Source: an uncultured Lachnospiraceae bacterium (GTDB lineage: Bacteria; Bacillota; Clostridia; Lachnospirales; Lachnospiraceae). Taken from it: a DNA stretch of 64,000 nt. Both the position numbers and the translations under genes were made by a program. Of the stretch, positions 6,700-16,636 are shown piece by piece. How positions within the stretch are numbered: position 1 is the first letter of the stretch; each line of letters opens with the position of its first letter. The notes under the pieces were generated by a model that searched no databases, was not told where the DNA came from, and saw nothing but the letters and a program-made list of their open reading frames with translations. The stretch lies in assembly GCA_910587045.1 (NCBI GenBank), contig CAJULG010000005.1, forward strand, positions 112,618 through 176,617. Direction: 5' to 3'.

Positions 6700-9117
6700 A
6701 TGAAAAATTACAGAACGCTTGCGTTACGATATCTGAAAATGAACAAAAAGCGAAGCAGGATCACCATAGGAGGCGTGGTGGTAACAACCATGATCCTGTT
6801 TCTGATCCTGAATCTTGCAGAAAGTTATCTGTTTCAGCAACAGAAGGAAATCAGAAAAGAGACCGATTATGAAATGGTACTGTTTACGGAGACACAGGAA
6901 CAGATTTCTGAGGTGATCGCAGATGCAAGGATACGGAGTGCTTATGTGGGATCGTATGTTTACATAAGATACAGCTTCAATGAAGGATGGATTACGACCA
7001 ATTACGACAAAGCGTTATTTGTGAATATTAAAAATCCGTATCAGATTTCCTCCGTGTTTGCGTCGCTTTGCAACACCTATGGACTGGAGGGGGAGATAAA
7101 TGATATTCTGGCGGCGACTTATTTTCAGACGGGTGAGAACCTGATGGCGATCATGATCCTGACCATTCTTCTGGTATCCTTCATCTTTGCGATCTTTGGT
7201 GTCGGGATCGTGCGAAATTCGATTCAGCTCTGTATTCTGGAAAGCATCCGTGATTATGGGAATCTGCGTTGTATTGGCGCTGCGACGGGTCAGTTAAAAT
7301 CCATTATCTATGCACAGGGGGCTGTATTGGAATTGACGGGAATCGGAATCGGAGTCGTATTCGGAACGATCATCAGTATGATCACGGGGGCATTTCTTCA
7401 TATGGCGGCAGGCTTCCATATTCTTCCGGTATTATTTATTCTGATCGTATTCCTGGGAGACCTCTATTTTGCCATGCAGGAAAACTGTAAGCTGGTGGTG
7501 GGTATGACCCCGGTCAGTGCCATCCGTGGAGAGTACCGGATCCGGAAGGAGAAGATTAAACTGCGGAAGAACAGGCTGATCACAAAGCTGTTAGGTGTGG
7601 ACGGGGATTATGCCTATAAGAGTATTATGCGGAACTTCAGACGCTTTACCCGGACGGTCAGCTCTATCGTATTTGGGATTGGCGGGTTAATTACAGTGGT
7701 TGGCTTTGTTGGTTCGTTAAATCATCTTATTACCAGACAGATTGAAGATTACGGATATTATCAGCTTTATTTTGAAGGTATTGCTAGTGCCTATAGTAGC
7801 ATAACAGAGGTACAGAGCTTCCTTCCATCTACGGAAATATTGGAGCGGCTGATCGCACAGGAGGAGATTACGGAAGGAAAACGGATGTATGCATCGGAGA
7901 TGCTTCTGGCGGACGTGGATGTGAAGTACGATCATTTCTTTGAGGAAATCGGAAAGGAGCAGGATTTTGATTATAAGAATATATATGAGCATTGGCTGGA
8001 AGCGGATAATCTTTCACAGGTAGCAGGGGTGTTCTGTTATGGATATGATGAAGCAGATTACCGCAGATATGAGTCCGTCCTGGTAGAGGGAACCCTGGAT
8101 ATCAGTGAGAATGGCATTGTACTTGTTAATTATGGAGATGTTAATTATGAGCTGGATTCCGGAACGGAAAGTCAGAAAACAGTCTGTCTGACAGATTATC
8201 AACTGGGGGATACGATTGATATAGTTGATATGAAGGAGCTCCGCGATCGGATTGACCGGCAAAGAAGTGAGCTGTGGGAGGAAACGCAGGCAAAGATAGA
8301 GGATCTGCTGGAACAGGAATGGGATTCCGGAGATAAAGAACGGGATGAGATGGAATTGGAACTGCGCAGCAGCTACCAGGAAGCCATTAGTGCTATGGTG
8401 CATGACTGCTGGGAAGAGCTGGTGGAAGAGGGACGTTATAAGACCTATACCATCGAAGGGTTTGTAAGCAGGGATGTAAACCATATTTATAATGCAAATT
8501 ATGGACTGCGAATGATCCTGCCATTGGAACACTATTTTGAGATGACGGGAACGGATGCGTCCATGTCTACCGGTATGCAGTATCATTTCAGCCGTTATCC
8601 GAGGGAAGGAGATTTTGGCTCTCTGGTTTTTCATGCAATGAGAGACTGGGTTCCCGGGGTTCAATATTCGGAATCTCCGCTGCCATGGATGCTGGATGAA
8701 ATGATGTCGTTAAAATATCCCGCATATTTTGCATTAGGCTTTGTTGTTTTTATTATGACAATGTCGGCATTAAATATCATGAATGCAACGGCCAGCAATC
8801 TACATCTGCGCCGTAAAGAATTTGCTCAGCTTCGGGTGATTGGTGTGTCGAAAAAGCATTTGATGCGTATGGTCATGCTGGAAGGTGTGATCACCACGAT
8901 AGTTGCAGATGTAATAGGAATCATTCTGGGGCTAGGCGTTTCCTACATGTTGTTTTGGGGCATTACGCAGTGGTTCGGCGCTGCTTTCTATGTTCCGGTG
9001 GGGATCATTCTCCTTTGTGTACTGGCAACCGTCCTGCTGCTCTGCGGTTCCATCTATGTATCCCTTCGGGATATGAAGCAGAATATGGCTGAGGATCTGA
9101 AGGCCGGGGGAGATTAA
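6700..9117 (+). CDS. FtsX-domain ABC transporter permease, large
   Basis: This is a permease of about 805 residues with an N-terminal membrane anchor (GVVVTTMILFLILNLAESYL) and an FtsX core of three transmembrane segments. A second set near the C-terminus (ALGFVVFIMTMSALNIM and following) flanks a large, acidic extracytoplasmic region. The layout fits the BceB/FtsX-type permeases of peptide-resistance or lipoprotein-type export systems. The ATG at 6700 has GGGGAGGAATAGG directly upstream; the longer reading from a TTG at 6634 has no such site. The ATPase gene follows within 45 bases, so the two are almost certainly subunits of the same transporter. Confidence 0.88.
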   Translation: MKNYRTLALRYLKMNKKRSRITIGGVVVTTMILFLILNLAESYLFQQQKEIRKETDYEMVLFTETQEQISEVIADARIRSAYVGSYVYIRYSFNEGWITTNYDKALFVNIKNPYQISSVFASLCNTYGLEGEINDILAATYFQTGENLMAIMILTILLVSFIFAIFGVGIVRNSIQLCILESIRDYGNLRCIGAATGQLKSIIYAQGAVLELTGIGIGVVFGTIISMITGAFLHMAAGFHILPVLFILIVFLGDLYFAMQENCKLVVGMTPVSAIRGEYRIRKEKIKLRKNRLITKLLGVDGDYAYKSIMRNFRRFTRTVSSIVFGIGGLITVVGFVGSLNHLITRQIEDYGYYQLYFEGIASAYSSITEVQSFLPSTEILERLIAQEEITEGKRMYASEMLLADVDVKYDHFFEEIGKEQDFDYKNIYEHWLEADNLSQVAGVFCYGYDEADYRRYESVLVEGTLDISENGIVLVNYGDVNYELDSGTESQKTVCLTDYQLGDTIDIVDMKELRDRIDRQRSELWEETQAKIEDLLEQEWDSGDKERDEMELELRSSYQEAISAMVHDCWEELVEEGRYKTYTIEGFVSRDVNHIYNANYGLRMILPLEHYFEMTGTDASMSTGMQYHFSRYPREGDFGSLVFHAMRDWVPGVQYSESPLPWMLDEMMSLKYPAYFALGFVVFIMTMSALNIMNATASNLHLRRKEFAQLRVIGVSKKHLMRMVMLEGVITTIVADVIGIILGLGVSYMLFWGITQWFGAAFYVPVGIILLCVLATVLLLCGSIYVSLRDMKQNMAEDLKAGGD

Positions 9118-9160
9118 CGGATATCCGTGATAACAGATGAAGATAACAGGAGGTTGGAAT

Positions 9161-9832
9161 ATGGATATTGTAACAATGGAACATGTAACGAAAGTATATG
9201 GGGAAAACGACACACGGGTATGGGGACTTCATGACGTAAGCCTGACCATCCGGCAGGGCGAGATTGTCTCTGTCGTAGGGGCATCCGGATCTGGTAAGTC
9301 TACATTGCTTCATGTGATGGGCGGGGTAGATAGTCCTACCAGCGGCACAATAATCGTAGATGGCAAGGATATCACCAAGCTGGATGATGAACGGATGGCA
9401 GTATTCCGTCGGAGAAAGATCGGCTTTGTGTTTCAGGCATATCATCTGATCCCGGTACTCTCCGTAGAGGAGAATATCACGATGCCGATCCTTCTGGATC
9501 ACCGGAAGCCGGATAAGGAGTATGTAGATCATATCATGGAGCTGTTGGGGATTCAGGACCGGAGAAAGCACCTGCCCAATCAGCTTTCCGGCGGACAGCA
9601 GCAGAGAACTGCCATTGCAAGAGCGCTGGCAAATCATCCATCCCTGATTCTGGCGGATGAACCCACCGGAGCCCTGGATTCTAAGAACGGAAGTGAGGTG
9701 ATCGCTTTATTGCAGAATTCGGTCAAGCAGCTGAATCAGACACTGGTGTTGATCACGCATAATATTGATCTGGCACGGGAAGCAGACCGCATAATTAAAA
9801 TTGCGGATGGTGAGATCATGGAAGAAGCCTGA
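9161..9832 (+). CDS. ABC transporter ATP-binding protein (MacB/BceA type)
   Basis: This is a 223-residue ATPase. Walker A is GASGSGKST, the Q-loop sits in VFQAYHLIPVLSV, the ABC signature is LSGGQQQR, Walker B ends LILADEPTGALDS, and the switch His is in LITHN. This is the LolD/MacB/BceA subfamily that pairs with FtsX-type permeases. The ATG at 9161 has AGGAGGT at 9149-9155. The ATPase probably serves both permeases of the locus (6700 and 11118) because only one ATPase is present. Energy coupling for export of, or resistance to, an envelope-active compound is the likely role. Confidence 0.93.
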   Translation: MDIVTMEHVTKVYGENDTRVWGLHDVSLTIRQGEIVSVVGASGSGKSTLLHVMGGVDSPTSGTIIVDGKDITKLDDERMAVFRRRKIGFVFQAYHLIPVLSVEENITMPILLDHRKPDKEYVDHIMELLGIQDRRKHLPNQLSGGQQQRTAIARALANHPSLILADEPTGALDSKNGSEVIALLQNSVKQLNQTLVLITHNIDLAREADRIIKIADGEIMEEA

Positions 9833-9872
9833 AGATGAAGAAGGACAGAAGGAATGATAAAAGGGGAAGAGT

Positions 9873-11114
9873 ATGAATAACAGGAAAGCAACGTATAGAA
9901 AATGGATATCTGTGATCATGCACAGCAGAAAGACAATACTGGCAGTCTTATGTATTGCTGCTGTCTGCTTCCACTCCTGCCGGATCTTCCCGGTTATGGC
10001 CCGGGAAGCCGGAAGTACAGCAGAACCCGGCGAAACGACACAGGAAACCGCCGGAAACAGTACGGATACGGACAACAGCAGTGAAAATGTAGAGGAAAAC
10101 AATACTGCCGGGACAACGGAAGCACCGGCAACAGACGCTCCTCAGGATACAGAGATGCCGGAGGATACCGCTCCGGATTCTACAACGGATACTTTCCCGG
10201 TAGTGATTCCGGATGCTGCAGAGGGGGCAAATCCCAATCATGCGCCGAAGGTGGCGCTGGGGAGTGCTGCAGCAGCCAATCCAAGGGTTATGATCTCGGA
10301 TTATGAGGTAGAAGAGGGAAAAATAACTGCAGGCGGGGAATTCATCTTAGTCATTCGCCTGAAAAACACTGCAGCGAAGGCAGTCCGGAATCTGAAGCTG
10401 ACTGTGATCAGTGAAAACGGGGAGTTCTTACCGGTTGAGGGAGCAGGAACGGCATATACAGAAAAAATAGATGGAAAAGGGGAGACGGAATTCCGGTTTT
10501 CCATGACAGCCATTCATGGTCTGGAGGAAAAATCCTATAAGCTGTCATTGAAAACGGAGTATGAGGATAGCAACGGGACAGAGTATACCGTGGACGAGAA
10601 CATATTTCTTCCCGTTTCGTTAGTGCAGCGGGTATCGGTCAGTGATGTGTTTCTGCCCGAATCTTCTGTAGAACTGGGGGATACTGTAGAGATCAGCGCA
10701 TCGGTGAATAATCTGGGAGATGCGGTTCTCTATAATGTGACCGCAAAGGTCTGGGGGGATGTGATAGAGGAACAGAGTACCTATATCGGCAATCTGGAAT
10801 CCGGAAAACGGGGAACGATCGATGTGCTGACAAAGGCAATTAGCATTTCAGATGTCAATACCGCGCATGCGAACCGGATTCTGATCAGTTATGAGGATAA
10901 GAACGGAAAGGTTTACAGTGAGGAGTTTTCCTTTAAGCTTGAAGTAACACAGCCGGTTTATGAGGATCTGGAAAAAATAAAGGAATCACCGGATTATTCT
11001 GGTATTGTAAGAACTGTGATCTGGATCGTTGTGGCAGTAGCAGTCCTTGCCCTGATCGTCTGGCTGTTGATTCAGAGACGAAGGCGGCAGCAGAAGATTC
11101 TTGAGGAGTTTTAG
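9873..11114 (+). CDS. Surface-exposed single-span protein of the ABC locus (CARDB-like)
   Basis: This is a 413-residue protein with an N-terminal signal/anchor (TILAVLCIAAVCFHSC), then a low-complexity Thr/Glu/Asp/Pro linker (about residues 45-115). Two beta-rich domains follow that look like CARDB/COG1361-type repeats (GGEFILVIRLKNTAAKAVRN; LGDTVEISASVNNLGDAVLY). A C-terminal membrane helix (TVIWIVVAVAVLALIVWLLI) ends in a basic tail (QRRRRQQK). Most of the protein therefore faces outside. It sits between the ATPase and the MacB-like permease, and its stop is three bases from the next ATG, so it is probably the extracytoplasmic adaptor of this exporter, in the place where Gram-negative systems use MacA. 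That role is inferred from position. Confidence 0.78.
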   Translation: MNNRKATYRKWISVIMHSRKTILAVLCIAAVCFHSCRIFPVMAREAGSTAEPGETTQETAGNSTDTDNSSENVEENNTAGTTEAPATDAPQDTEMPEDTAPDSTTDTFPVVIPDAAEGANPNHAPKVALGSAAAANPRVMISDYEVEEGKITAGGEFILVIRLKNTAAKAVRNLKLTVISENGEFLPVEGAGTAYTEKIDGKGETEFRFSMTAIHGLEEKSYKLSLKTEYEDSNGTEYTVDENIFLPVSLVQRVSVSDVFLPESSVELGDTVEISASVNNLGDAVLYNVTAKVWGDVIEEQSTYIGNLESGKRGTIDVLTKAISISDVNTAHANRILISYEDKNGKVYSEEFSFKLEVTQPVYEDLEKIKESPDYSGIVRTVIWIVVAVAVLALIVWLLIQRRRRQQKILEEF

Positions 11115-11117
11115 CCT

Positions 11118-12389
11118 ATGAGGTGGATATGGGATTTATGTATTGCAAATATGAAGCAGCGGGGAATCCGGACGGGACTGACGGTGCTTGGTGTTGTGAT
11201 CGGCATTATTTCCATCGTATCGCTGCTGGGAATCGGAATCGGCGTAAAGCGGGAGCTTCTGGATGCAGCGGCGGCGGAAGGCAATGTAACGGAAATAACC
11301 ATATATGGAACAACGGGTGAGAGTCGAAAGGACAAAATGCTGACAGAACGCAGGCTGGAGGATTTCAGGGAGCTAGAGCATGTGGAAACGGTTTATCCGG
11401 TTCTAAGCGTCAGTGCCAGGCTGTCCTACGGAAGATATGACGGATATTGGGAAATAACAGGAATTCCTCAGGAATACCTGCAGGAGCTGCCACTCCGGGA
11501 GGGGGTATGTCCGGAGGCAGACAGCTACCGACCGGCATTGCTGATCGGGAATCATGTTCTGGATATGTTTTATAATCCTTCCACCATGCAGAGCTACACG
11601 GAGTTCTATGGGGAAGATGCAGAACTGAACGGGGAACTGATGCGTGTCAGCTTTGACATGGCGGAGGAAGAAAGCGTCCATCGGTTAAAGGTAACAGGCA
11701 TGATAAAGGGGGATTCCTTCCGGGATTCCTATCGGATCTACTGTGACATGGATTCATTAAAACGGTATTTAAAGCAGGTAACCACAACAGGTATTCTTCC
11801 GGGGCAGCCGGTAAACCAGAACGGAGTGGCCTATAATGAATGGATATACAGCAGTGCAGTGATAAAGGTGGATGATATAGATTCCGTAGACACTGTGCTT
11901 AAGAAGCTGCAGAACATGGGTTACCAGACAGAAAACGACAAGGAATATGTGGACAGCGTACAGAAGACAGTAAAGATCGTTCAGCTGCTGCTGGGCGGGA
12001 TCGGTATGATCGCTCTGATCGTTGCAGTGATCGGGATCGGAAATACCATGACCACTGCTGTCTATGACCGGATCCATGAAATCGGGATTCTGAAGGTATT
12101 AGGCTGCGCACCGGAGGAGCTGTTATATCTGTTTCTGCTAGAGTCCGGTATCCTGGGCGGTCTGGGGGGACTGATCGGGATCCTGACCTCCTATGGTATC
12201 ATAGAACTTCTGGTAAATCAGCTGGCGGTAAAGCTGATGAAGCTTCCAAAAGGAACGGAGCTTGGTGTCATACCTCTCTGGCTGGCAGGTGCTGCTCTGA
12301 TATTTGCGATTCTTCTGGGAATCCTGGCAGGATTTTTTCCGGCAAAATGGGCAGCGGGAATGAAGCCGATTCAGGCGGTTCAACGCTGA
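11118..12389 (+). CDS. MacB-like ABC transporter permease
   Basis: This 423-residue permease has the MacB topology: one N-terminal transmembrane helix (LTVLGVVIGIISIVSLLGIG), a periplasmic-core-like domain of about 220 residues, and three C-terminal helices forming the FtsX domain (LLLGGIGMIALIVAVIGIGN ... LWLAGAALIFAILLGILAGF). The end, FFPAKWAAGMKPIQAVQR, is the standard MacB terminus. It begins three bases after the surface protein gene. With the ATPase at 9161 and the surface protein at 9873 it forms a MacAB-like trio. The larger permease at 6700 would be a second permease of the same locus. Confidence 0.9.
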   Translation: MRWIWDLCIANMKQRGIRTGLTVLGVVIGIISIVSLLGIGIGVKRELLDAAAAEGNVTEITIYGTTGESRKDKMLTERRLEDFRELEHVETVYPVLSVSARLSYGRYDGYWEITGIPQEYLQELPLREGVCPEADSYRPALLIGNHVLDMFYNPSTMQSYTEFYGEDAELNGELMRVSFDMAEEESVHRLKVTGMIKGDSFRDSYRIYCDMDSLKRYLKQVTTTGILPGQPVNQNGVAYNEWIYSSAVIKVDDIDSVDTVLKKLQNMGYQTENDKEYVDSVQKTVKIVQLLLGGIGMIALIVAVIGIGNTMTTAVYDRIHEIGILKVLGCAPEELLYLFLLESGILGGLGGLIGILTSYGIIELLVNQLAVKLMKLPKGTELGVIPLWLAGAALIFAILLGILAGFFPAKWAAGMKPIQAVQR

Positions 12390-12464
12390 GCCATACGAAT
12401 GTGCGTAAAAACTTCTTTCTTTTATCTCTGATATATCTTATAATAGAAATAGTGCCGATATCCG

Positions 12465-12496
12465 CACAGAGCAGAGGCGCAGGCCTTTGCTCTGTG
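12465..12496. other. Hairpin downstream of the ABC locus
   Basis: CACAGAGCA (12465-12473) and TGCTCTGTG (12488-12496) form a nine-base stem, with AGG/CCT able to extend it inside. No T-run follows on the plus strand, so it is not a clear intrinsic terminator. A TATAAT at 12439-12444 with a poor -35 lies just upstream and may drive the next gene. Confidence 0.4.
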
Positions 12497-12575
12497 TCGT
12501 TGCGTAGAAGACAAAAGAAAAATCAAAAAGCAGGCTGAACGCTGGCAAAAACAGAATGTGAGGGTCTGGGTATTT

Positions 12576-13994
12576 ATGAATCAGAATAGTATTACACTTT
12601 TTCGTACCTGCAAGAAGATTGCCCGGGAGATGGATTCAAACGGAATATTATTAGAAGGTGACTTCAGTGCAGTGGAGCAATTTAGAATGGATATGCGGAA
12701 TTTCCTGTTGTTTCTTTCGATTGCCGACGGTATTGTCCAGAAGGAGGAAATCCGTTATATCAATCAATTACTGGAATATGAATTTGACGAAGAGACGATT
12801 GTAGATTGTATCCGGCGGAACAAGGTGAATGACAGGGACTTTCTGGATCGCTGTCCATTATCCCTGCACTATTTTCTCAAGGATAAGAATATTCCAAGCG
12901 TGGTCTACCAGACTAAATATTACGATATCCGCAACCTGTACTTTTATACCTTTCAGGAGCTGGGAAGGGATTTCATTGCCTGTAACCGGAAGGTGGAGGA
13001 TGGAGAGATCCGGAATCTGACCCGGTATCTGCTGATGCTGGAGAGTCAGATCAATAAATACAAGAATTTTGGTGCCGAACAGGAAGAGGTTCCGGACAGC
13101 ATTCCTTATCGGGTCAAGGAGAATATAAAGAATCAGGAAGACGAAGAAATTGCATTTGTAGGGACGATCACAGAGCCGGGAGACGAGGGCTATGATCTGG
13201 ATTCTCTGATGAAGGAATTAAGTGAACTGACCGGACTGGAGAGTGTGAAGAAGGAGGTTAAGAATATCGTAAACCTGCTTCAGATCAATGAGATGCGGCA
13301 GCAGAACGGTCTGAAAAAGGCACCGGTTGCCAAGCACTTTGTATTTACCGGAAATCCCGGCACCGGCAAGACGACAGTTGCCCGGCTGCTTTCAAAGATA
13401 TATTGTGCCCTGGGCGTATTGTCCAAAGGACATATGGTGGAAGTGGATCGTTCCGGCATGGTGGCCGGCTATATGGGACAAACGGCCCTGAAGGTGAAGC
13501 AGGTGGTGGATAAGGCAAAGGGCGGCGTGCTGTTTATTGATGAAGCCTATGCCCTGAGCAATCACGGCCCGGAGGGTGATTTTGGCCAGGAGGCAATCGA
13601 TACACTGAATAAGGCCATGGAGGATTACCGGGATGATCTGATCGTGATAGTGGCAGGATACCCGGATCTGATGGAGGACTTTATCGAAGCAAATCCGGGA
13701 TTAAAGTCCCGTTTTAATAAAACCATTGAATTCCCGGATTATGATGCGGAAGACCTGTACACAATATTTAAGTATATGAGCAAGGAACAGGATTATGATC
13801 TGAGCGATGCAGGCGAGATCCGGCTTCGGGAGGTCCTGGAGAGAATGGTAGCAGAGAAGGACCAGAATTTTGGTAATGCCCGGGATGTGCGGAATTATCT
13901 GAGCCGGGTGATCGAGCGTCAGGCAAACCGGCTGGTGAGCGCTGCGACTCTGGATAAGTCCCAGCTGCTGACCATCGAGGCAGAGGATTTGTAG
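12576..13994 (+). CDS. AAA+ ATPase of the CbbX/SpoVK type with N-terminal TerB-like region
   Basis: This is a protein of about 472 residues. The N-terminal ~170 residues are helical and contain an acidic pattern (LFLSIADGIVQKEEI) like TerB-type tellurite-resistance helical domains. The C-terminal half is an AAA+ module of the CbbX/SpoVK/EccA family: Walker A is GNPGTGKTT near residue 260, a pore-loop-like MVAGYMGQT follows, Walker B is VLFIDEAYAL near residue 318, and GYPDLMEDFIEANPGLKSRF is the diagnostic downstream segment. The ATG at 12576 is preferred over a GTG at 12558, with GAGGG upstream. Its partner protein is unknown. It stands alone between the ABC exporter and the gdpP cluster. 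Confidence 0.82.
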   Translation: MNQNSITLFRTCKKIAREMDSNGILLEGDFSAVEQFRMDMRNFLLFLSIADGIVQKEEIRYINQLLEYEFDEETIVDCIRRNKVNDRDFLDRCPLSLHYFLKDKNIPSVVYQTKYYDIRNLYFYTFQELGRDFIACNRKVEDGEIRNLTRYLLMLESQINKYKNFGAEQEEVPDSIPYRVKENIKNQEDEEIAFVGTITEPGDEGYDLDSLMKELSELTGLESVKKEVKNIVNLLQINEMRQQNGLKKAPVAKHFVFTGNPGTGKTTVARLLSKIYCALGVLSKGHMVEVDRSGMVAGYMGQTALKVKQVVDKAKGGVLFIDEAYALSNHGPEGDFGQEAIDTLNKAMEDYRDDLIVIVAGYPDLMEDFIEANPGLKSRFNKTIEFPDYDAEDLYTIFKYMSKEQDYDLSDAGEIRLREVLERMVAEKDQNFGNARDVRNYLSRVIERQANRLVSAATLDKSQLLTIEAEDL

Positions 13995-14054
13995 TTATAT
14001 GAAAACCGGCGCAGGCAGCAGTTATTTCAGAAGGAAGCCGGAATAGGAGATGCC

Positions 14055-16139
14055 ATGAGTAAGAAGGAAAGTAAAGCGGTTCCGAAGAAGAAGGAAAAGC
14101 CGCAGAAAATATTATTAAAAAATCAGATTGAGCGATATCTCAGGATCCCTTTGTTTTTGTTGATCCCGTTAGCGTTGTTTAATACAGGCATATACTTTGC
14201 AGATATTGAAGTGGGTATTTTCTTTTCCTGTGGATTTCTGTTGTATTCACTGCTTGTGATCTTTTTCTATGTGCATAACAAGCCAGGTATTATGGCAAAC
14301 CTGATCAGCTTTGCCTTTGAGCAGGGGCAGGTGCAGAAGGAGCTGCTGAAGGATCTGGCGGTTCCCTATGCATTGATCGATCTGGATGGTAAGCTTTTAT
14401 GGGCGAATCCGCTGTTTTACGGGATCATTGGTGTGGAGAAACCGGCGAAGAAATCCGTGACTCAGATATTTCCGGAGATTACCAGGGAGTTGTTTCCGAA
14501 GAAGAATAATCTGACAGAATTCAACATGCGGTATCAGGAGGGCTTTTACCGGGTGGAAATGCGCCGGGTGGTAGTATATGATATCCTGCCGGAGGATGTA
14601 GAAGTAGAGCAGGAACAGGAGGATGGCCTGATCGCCATGTACCTCTTTGATGAAACAGAGCTGCGGAAATATATTCAGGAGAATAAGGATCAGAAGCTGG
14701 TATCGGGCCTGATCTATATCGATAATTACGAAGAGGCATTAGAAGGCGTGGAAGAGGTCCGGCGCCCGCTGCTGACCGCATTGGTTGACCGGAAGGTGAA
14801 CAAATATATGCAGAATATCGATGCCATTGTAAAGAAGCTGGAAAAGGATAAGTTTCTGGTGGTATTCCAGCAGAAGTATCTGCAGCAGCTGCAGTCGACA
14901 AAGTTCGCACTGCTGGATGAGGTGCGTTCCATCAATATCGGAAATGAGATCGCAGTTACCTTAAGTATCGGTCTGGGCGTTAATGCGCCTTCCTATATCC
15001 AGGCATATGATGCAGCCCGGGTAGCCATTGATCTGGCACTGGGACGGGGCGGTGATCAGGCAGTGGTAAAGGATGGTGAGCAGATTTATTATTATGGTGG
15101 TAAATCCCAGGGCGTAGAGAAGAATACCCGTGTGAAGGCGAGGGTAAAGGCACATGCGCTGCGGGAGGTACTGGAGAGCAAGGATCAGGTGATCATAATG
15201 GGGCACAAGCTTCCGGATGCGGATTCCATTGGCGCGGCCATTGGCATTTACCGTCTGGCGGCGGCCATGAACCGGAATGCTCATATCGTTATCAATGAGG
15301 TAACGGTCTCTATTCGTCCCATCATGAACAATTTTATCGGAAATAACATCTATCCGGAGGATCTGTTTATTGACAGCGGACAGGCAATGAATCTGGTGGA
15401 TCAGAATACCGCGCTGGTCGTCGTGGATGTGAACCGTCCCGGTTATACGGAATGCGAGGAGCTGCTGGGTATGACAAAGTCTATTGTGGTGATCGATCAT
15501 CACCGGGCTATGAGTGATTCGATTCAGAATGCGATCCTGTCTTATATTGAACCGTATGCTTCCTCCGCCTGTGAGATGGTTGCGGAGATATTGCAGTATA
15601 TCATCGACAAGCCAAAGCTGCGTCCGATCGAGGCAGACGCCATGTATTCCGGTATTCTGGTGGATACGGATACCTTTGTTACAAAAACGGGTGTGCGTAC
15701 GTTTGAGGCGGCATCCTTTTTGAAGCGGAGCGGAGCAGATGTGACCCGTGTCCGCAAGATGTTCCGTACGGATCTGGAGGTATACAAGCAGAAGGTGGCA
15801 GGCGTCCGGAACGCAGAAATCTTTCTGGATGACTATGTGATCGGCACGCTGCCGTCAGAGGGTGTGGACAGTCCGACGGTGCTGGCGGCCCAGATCGCCA
15901 ATGAACTGCTGGATATTGAAGGCGTTAAGGCATCCTTCATGCTGACGCAGATAAAGGATACGATCTATATCAGCGCCCGCTCTATTGATGAGGTAAATGT
16001 ACAGATCATCATGGAACGTATGGGCGGCGGCGGACATGCGACCGTGGCAGGCGCCCAGCTGCAGGGCTGTACTCTGGAGGAAGGAAAGCAGCAGCTGCAG
16101 GATGTATTGGAAAAAATGGTAGTGGAAGGAGATATATAG
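14055..16139 (+). CDS. gdpP: Cyclic-di-AMP phosphodiesterase GdpP (DHH family)
   Basis: The 694-residue protein has two N-terminal membrane helices (about residues 33-75), then a PAS-like domain (YALIDLDGKLLWANPLFYGI). A degenerate GGDEF domain follows, and a DHH/DHHA1 phosphoesterase with GHKLPDADSIG near residue 381, VIDHHRAM near 480 and GGGGHATVAG near 656. It hydrolyses c-di-AMP, the signal governing potassium and wall homeostasis. AGGAGA lies just before the ATG. The next gene, rplI, starts two bases after the stop, so gdpP, rplI and dnaB form the cluster conserved in many Bacillota. The degenerate GGDEF is normal for the family and is not expected to make c-di-GMP. Confidence 0.95.
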   Translation: MSKKESKAVPKKKEKPQKILLKNQIERYLRIPLFLLIPLALFNTGIYFADIEVGIFFSCGFLLYSLLVIFFYVHNKPGIMANLISFAFEQGQVQKELLKDLAVPYALIDLDGKLLWANPLFYGIIGVEKPAKKSVTQIFPEITRELFPKKNNLTEFNMRYQEGFYRVEMRRVVVYDILPEDVEVEQEQEDGLIAMYLFDETELRKYIQENKDQKLVSGLIYIDNYEEALEGVEEVRRPLLTALVDRKVNKYMQNIDAIVKKLEKDKFLVVFQQKYLQQLQSTKFALLDEVRSINIGNEIAVTLSIGLGVNAPSYIQAYDAARVAIDLALGRGGDQAVVKDGEQIYYYGGKSQGVEKNTRVKARVKAHALREVLESKDQVIIMGHKLPDADSIGAAIGIYRLAAAMNRNAHIVINEVTVSIRPIMNNFIGNNIYPEDLFIDSGQAMNLVDQNTALVVVDVNRPGYTECEELLGMTKSIVVIDHHRAMSDSIQNAILSYIEPYASSACEMVAEILQYIIDKPKLRPIEADAMYSGILVDTDTFVTKTGVRTFEAASFLKRSGADVTRVRKMFRTDLEVYKQKVAGVRNAEIFLDDYVIGTLPSEGVDSPTVLAAQIANELLDIEGVKASFMLTQIKDTIYISARSIDEVNVQIIMERMGGGGHATVAGAQLQGCTLEEGKQQLQDVLEKMVVEGDI

Positions 16140-16140
16140 G

Positions 16141-16590
16141 ATGGAAATTATTTTATTGCAGGATGTGAAAGCACTCGGTAAAAAGGGTGAGGTCGTAAAG
16201 GTCAATGACGGCTATGCACGGAACTTTATTCTGCCGAAGAAGCTGGGAGTGGAAGCGAATTCTAAGAATATGAACGACCTGAAGCTTCAGAAGGCCAATG
16301 AAGAGAAGGTGGCGGCAGAGCGTCTGGCAGAGGCAAGGGCCCTGGCTGACGAGTTAAAGGATAAGGAGATCGTTCTGAATCTAAAGCTGGGAGACGGCGG
16401 TAAGACCTTTGGCTCTGTTTCTTCCAAAGAGATCGCAGAAGCAGCGAAAACGCAGCTGGGCTATGATATTGATAAGAAGAAGATTCAGTTAAAGGAAAGT
16501 ATTAAGTCCCTGGGTGTACATAACGTGGGGATCAAACTTCATCCAAAGGTAACGGCAGAGCTGAAGGTTAAGGTACAGGAGCAGAATTGA
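16141..16590 (+). CDS. rplI: 50S ribosomal protein L9
   Basis: The 149-residue protein begins MEIILLQDVKALGKKGEVVK and contains the L9 signature GYARNFILPKKLG, followed by the long connecting helix and a C-terminal rRNA-binding domain (KLGDGGKTFGSVSSKEIAEA). L9 bridges the base of the L1 stalk and contributes to reading-frame maintenance. Its ribosome-binding site (GGAAGGAGAT) lies inside the last codons of gdpP, so translation of the two genes is linked. Length and order agree with the normal family. Confidence 0.97.
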   Translation: MEIILLQDVKALGKKGEVVKVNDGYARNFILPKKLGVEANSKNMNDLKLQKANEEKVAAERLAEARALADELKDKEIVLNLKLGDGGKTFGSVSSKEIAEAAKTQLGYDIDKKKIQLKESIKSLGVHNVGIKLHPKVTAELKVKVQEQN

Positions 16591-16636
16591 CCCGGCTGAT
16601 CGCAGCAGAGGTTGAATGGAGATAAGGTTACACGGG

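Noticed and set aside
12465..12496. Hairpin as an intrinsic terminator of the ABC locus
   Set aside because: No T-run follows the stem on the plus strand.
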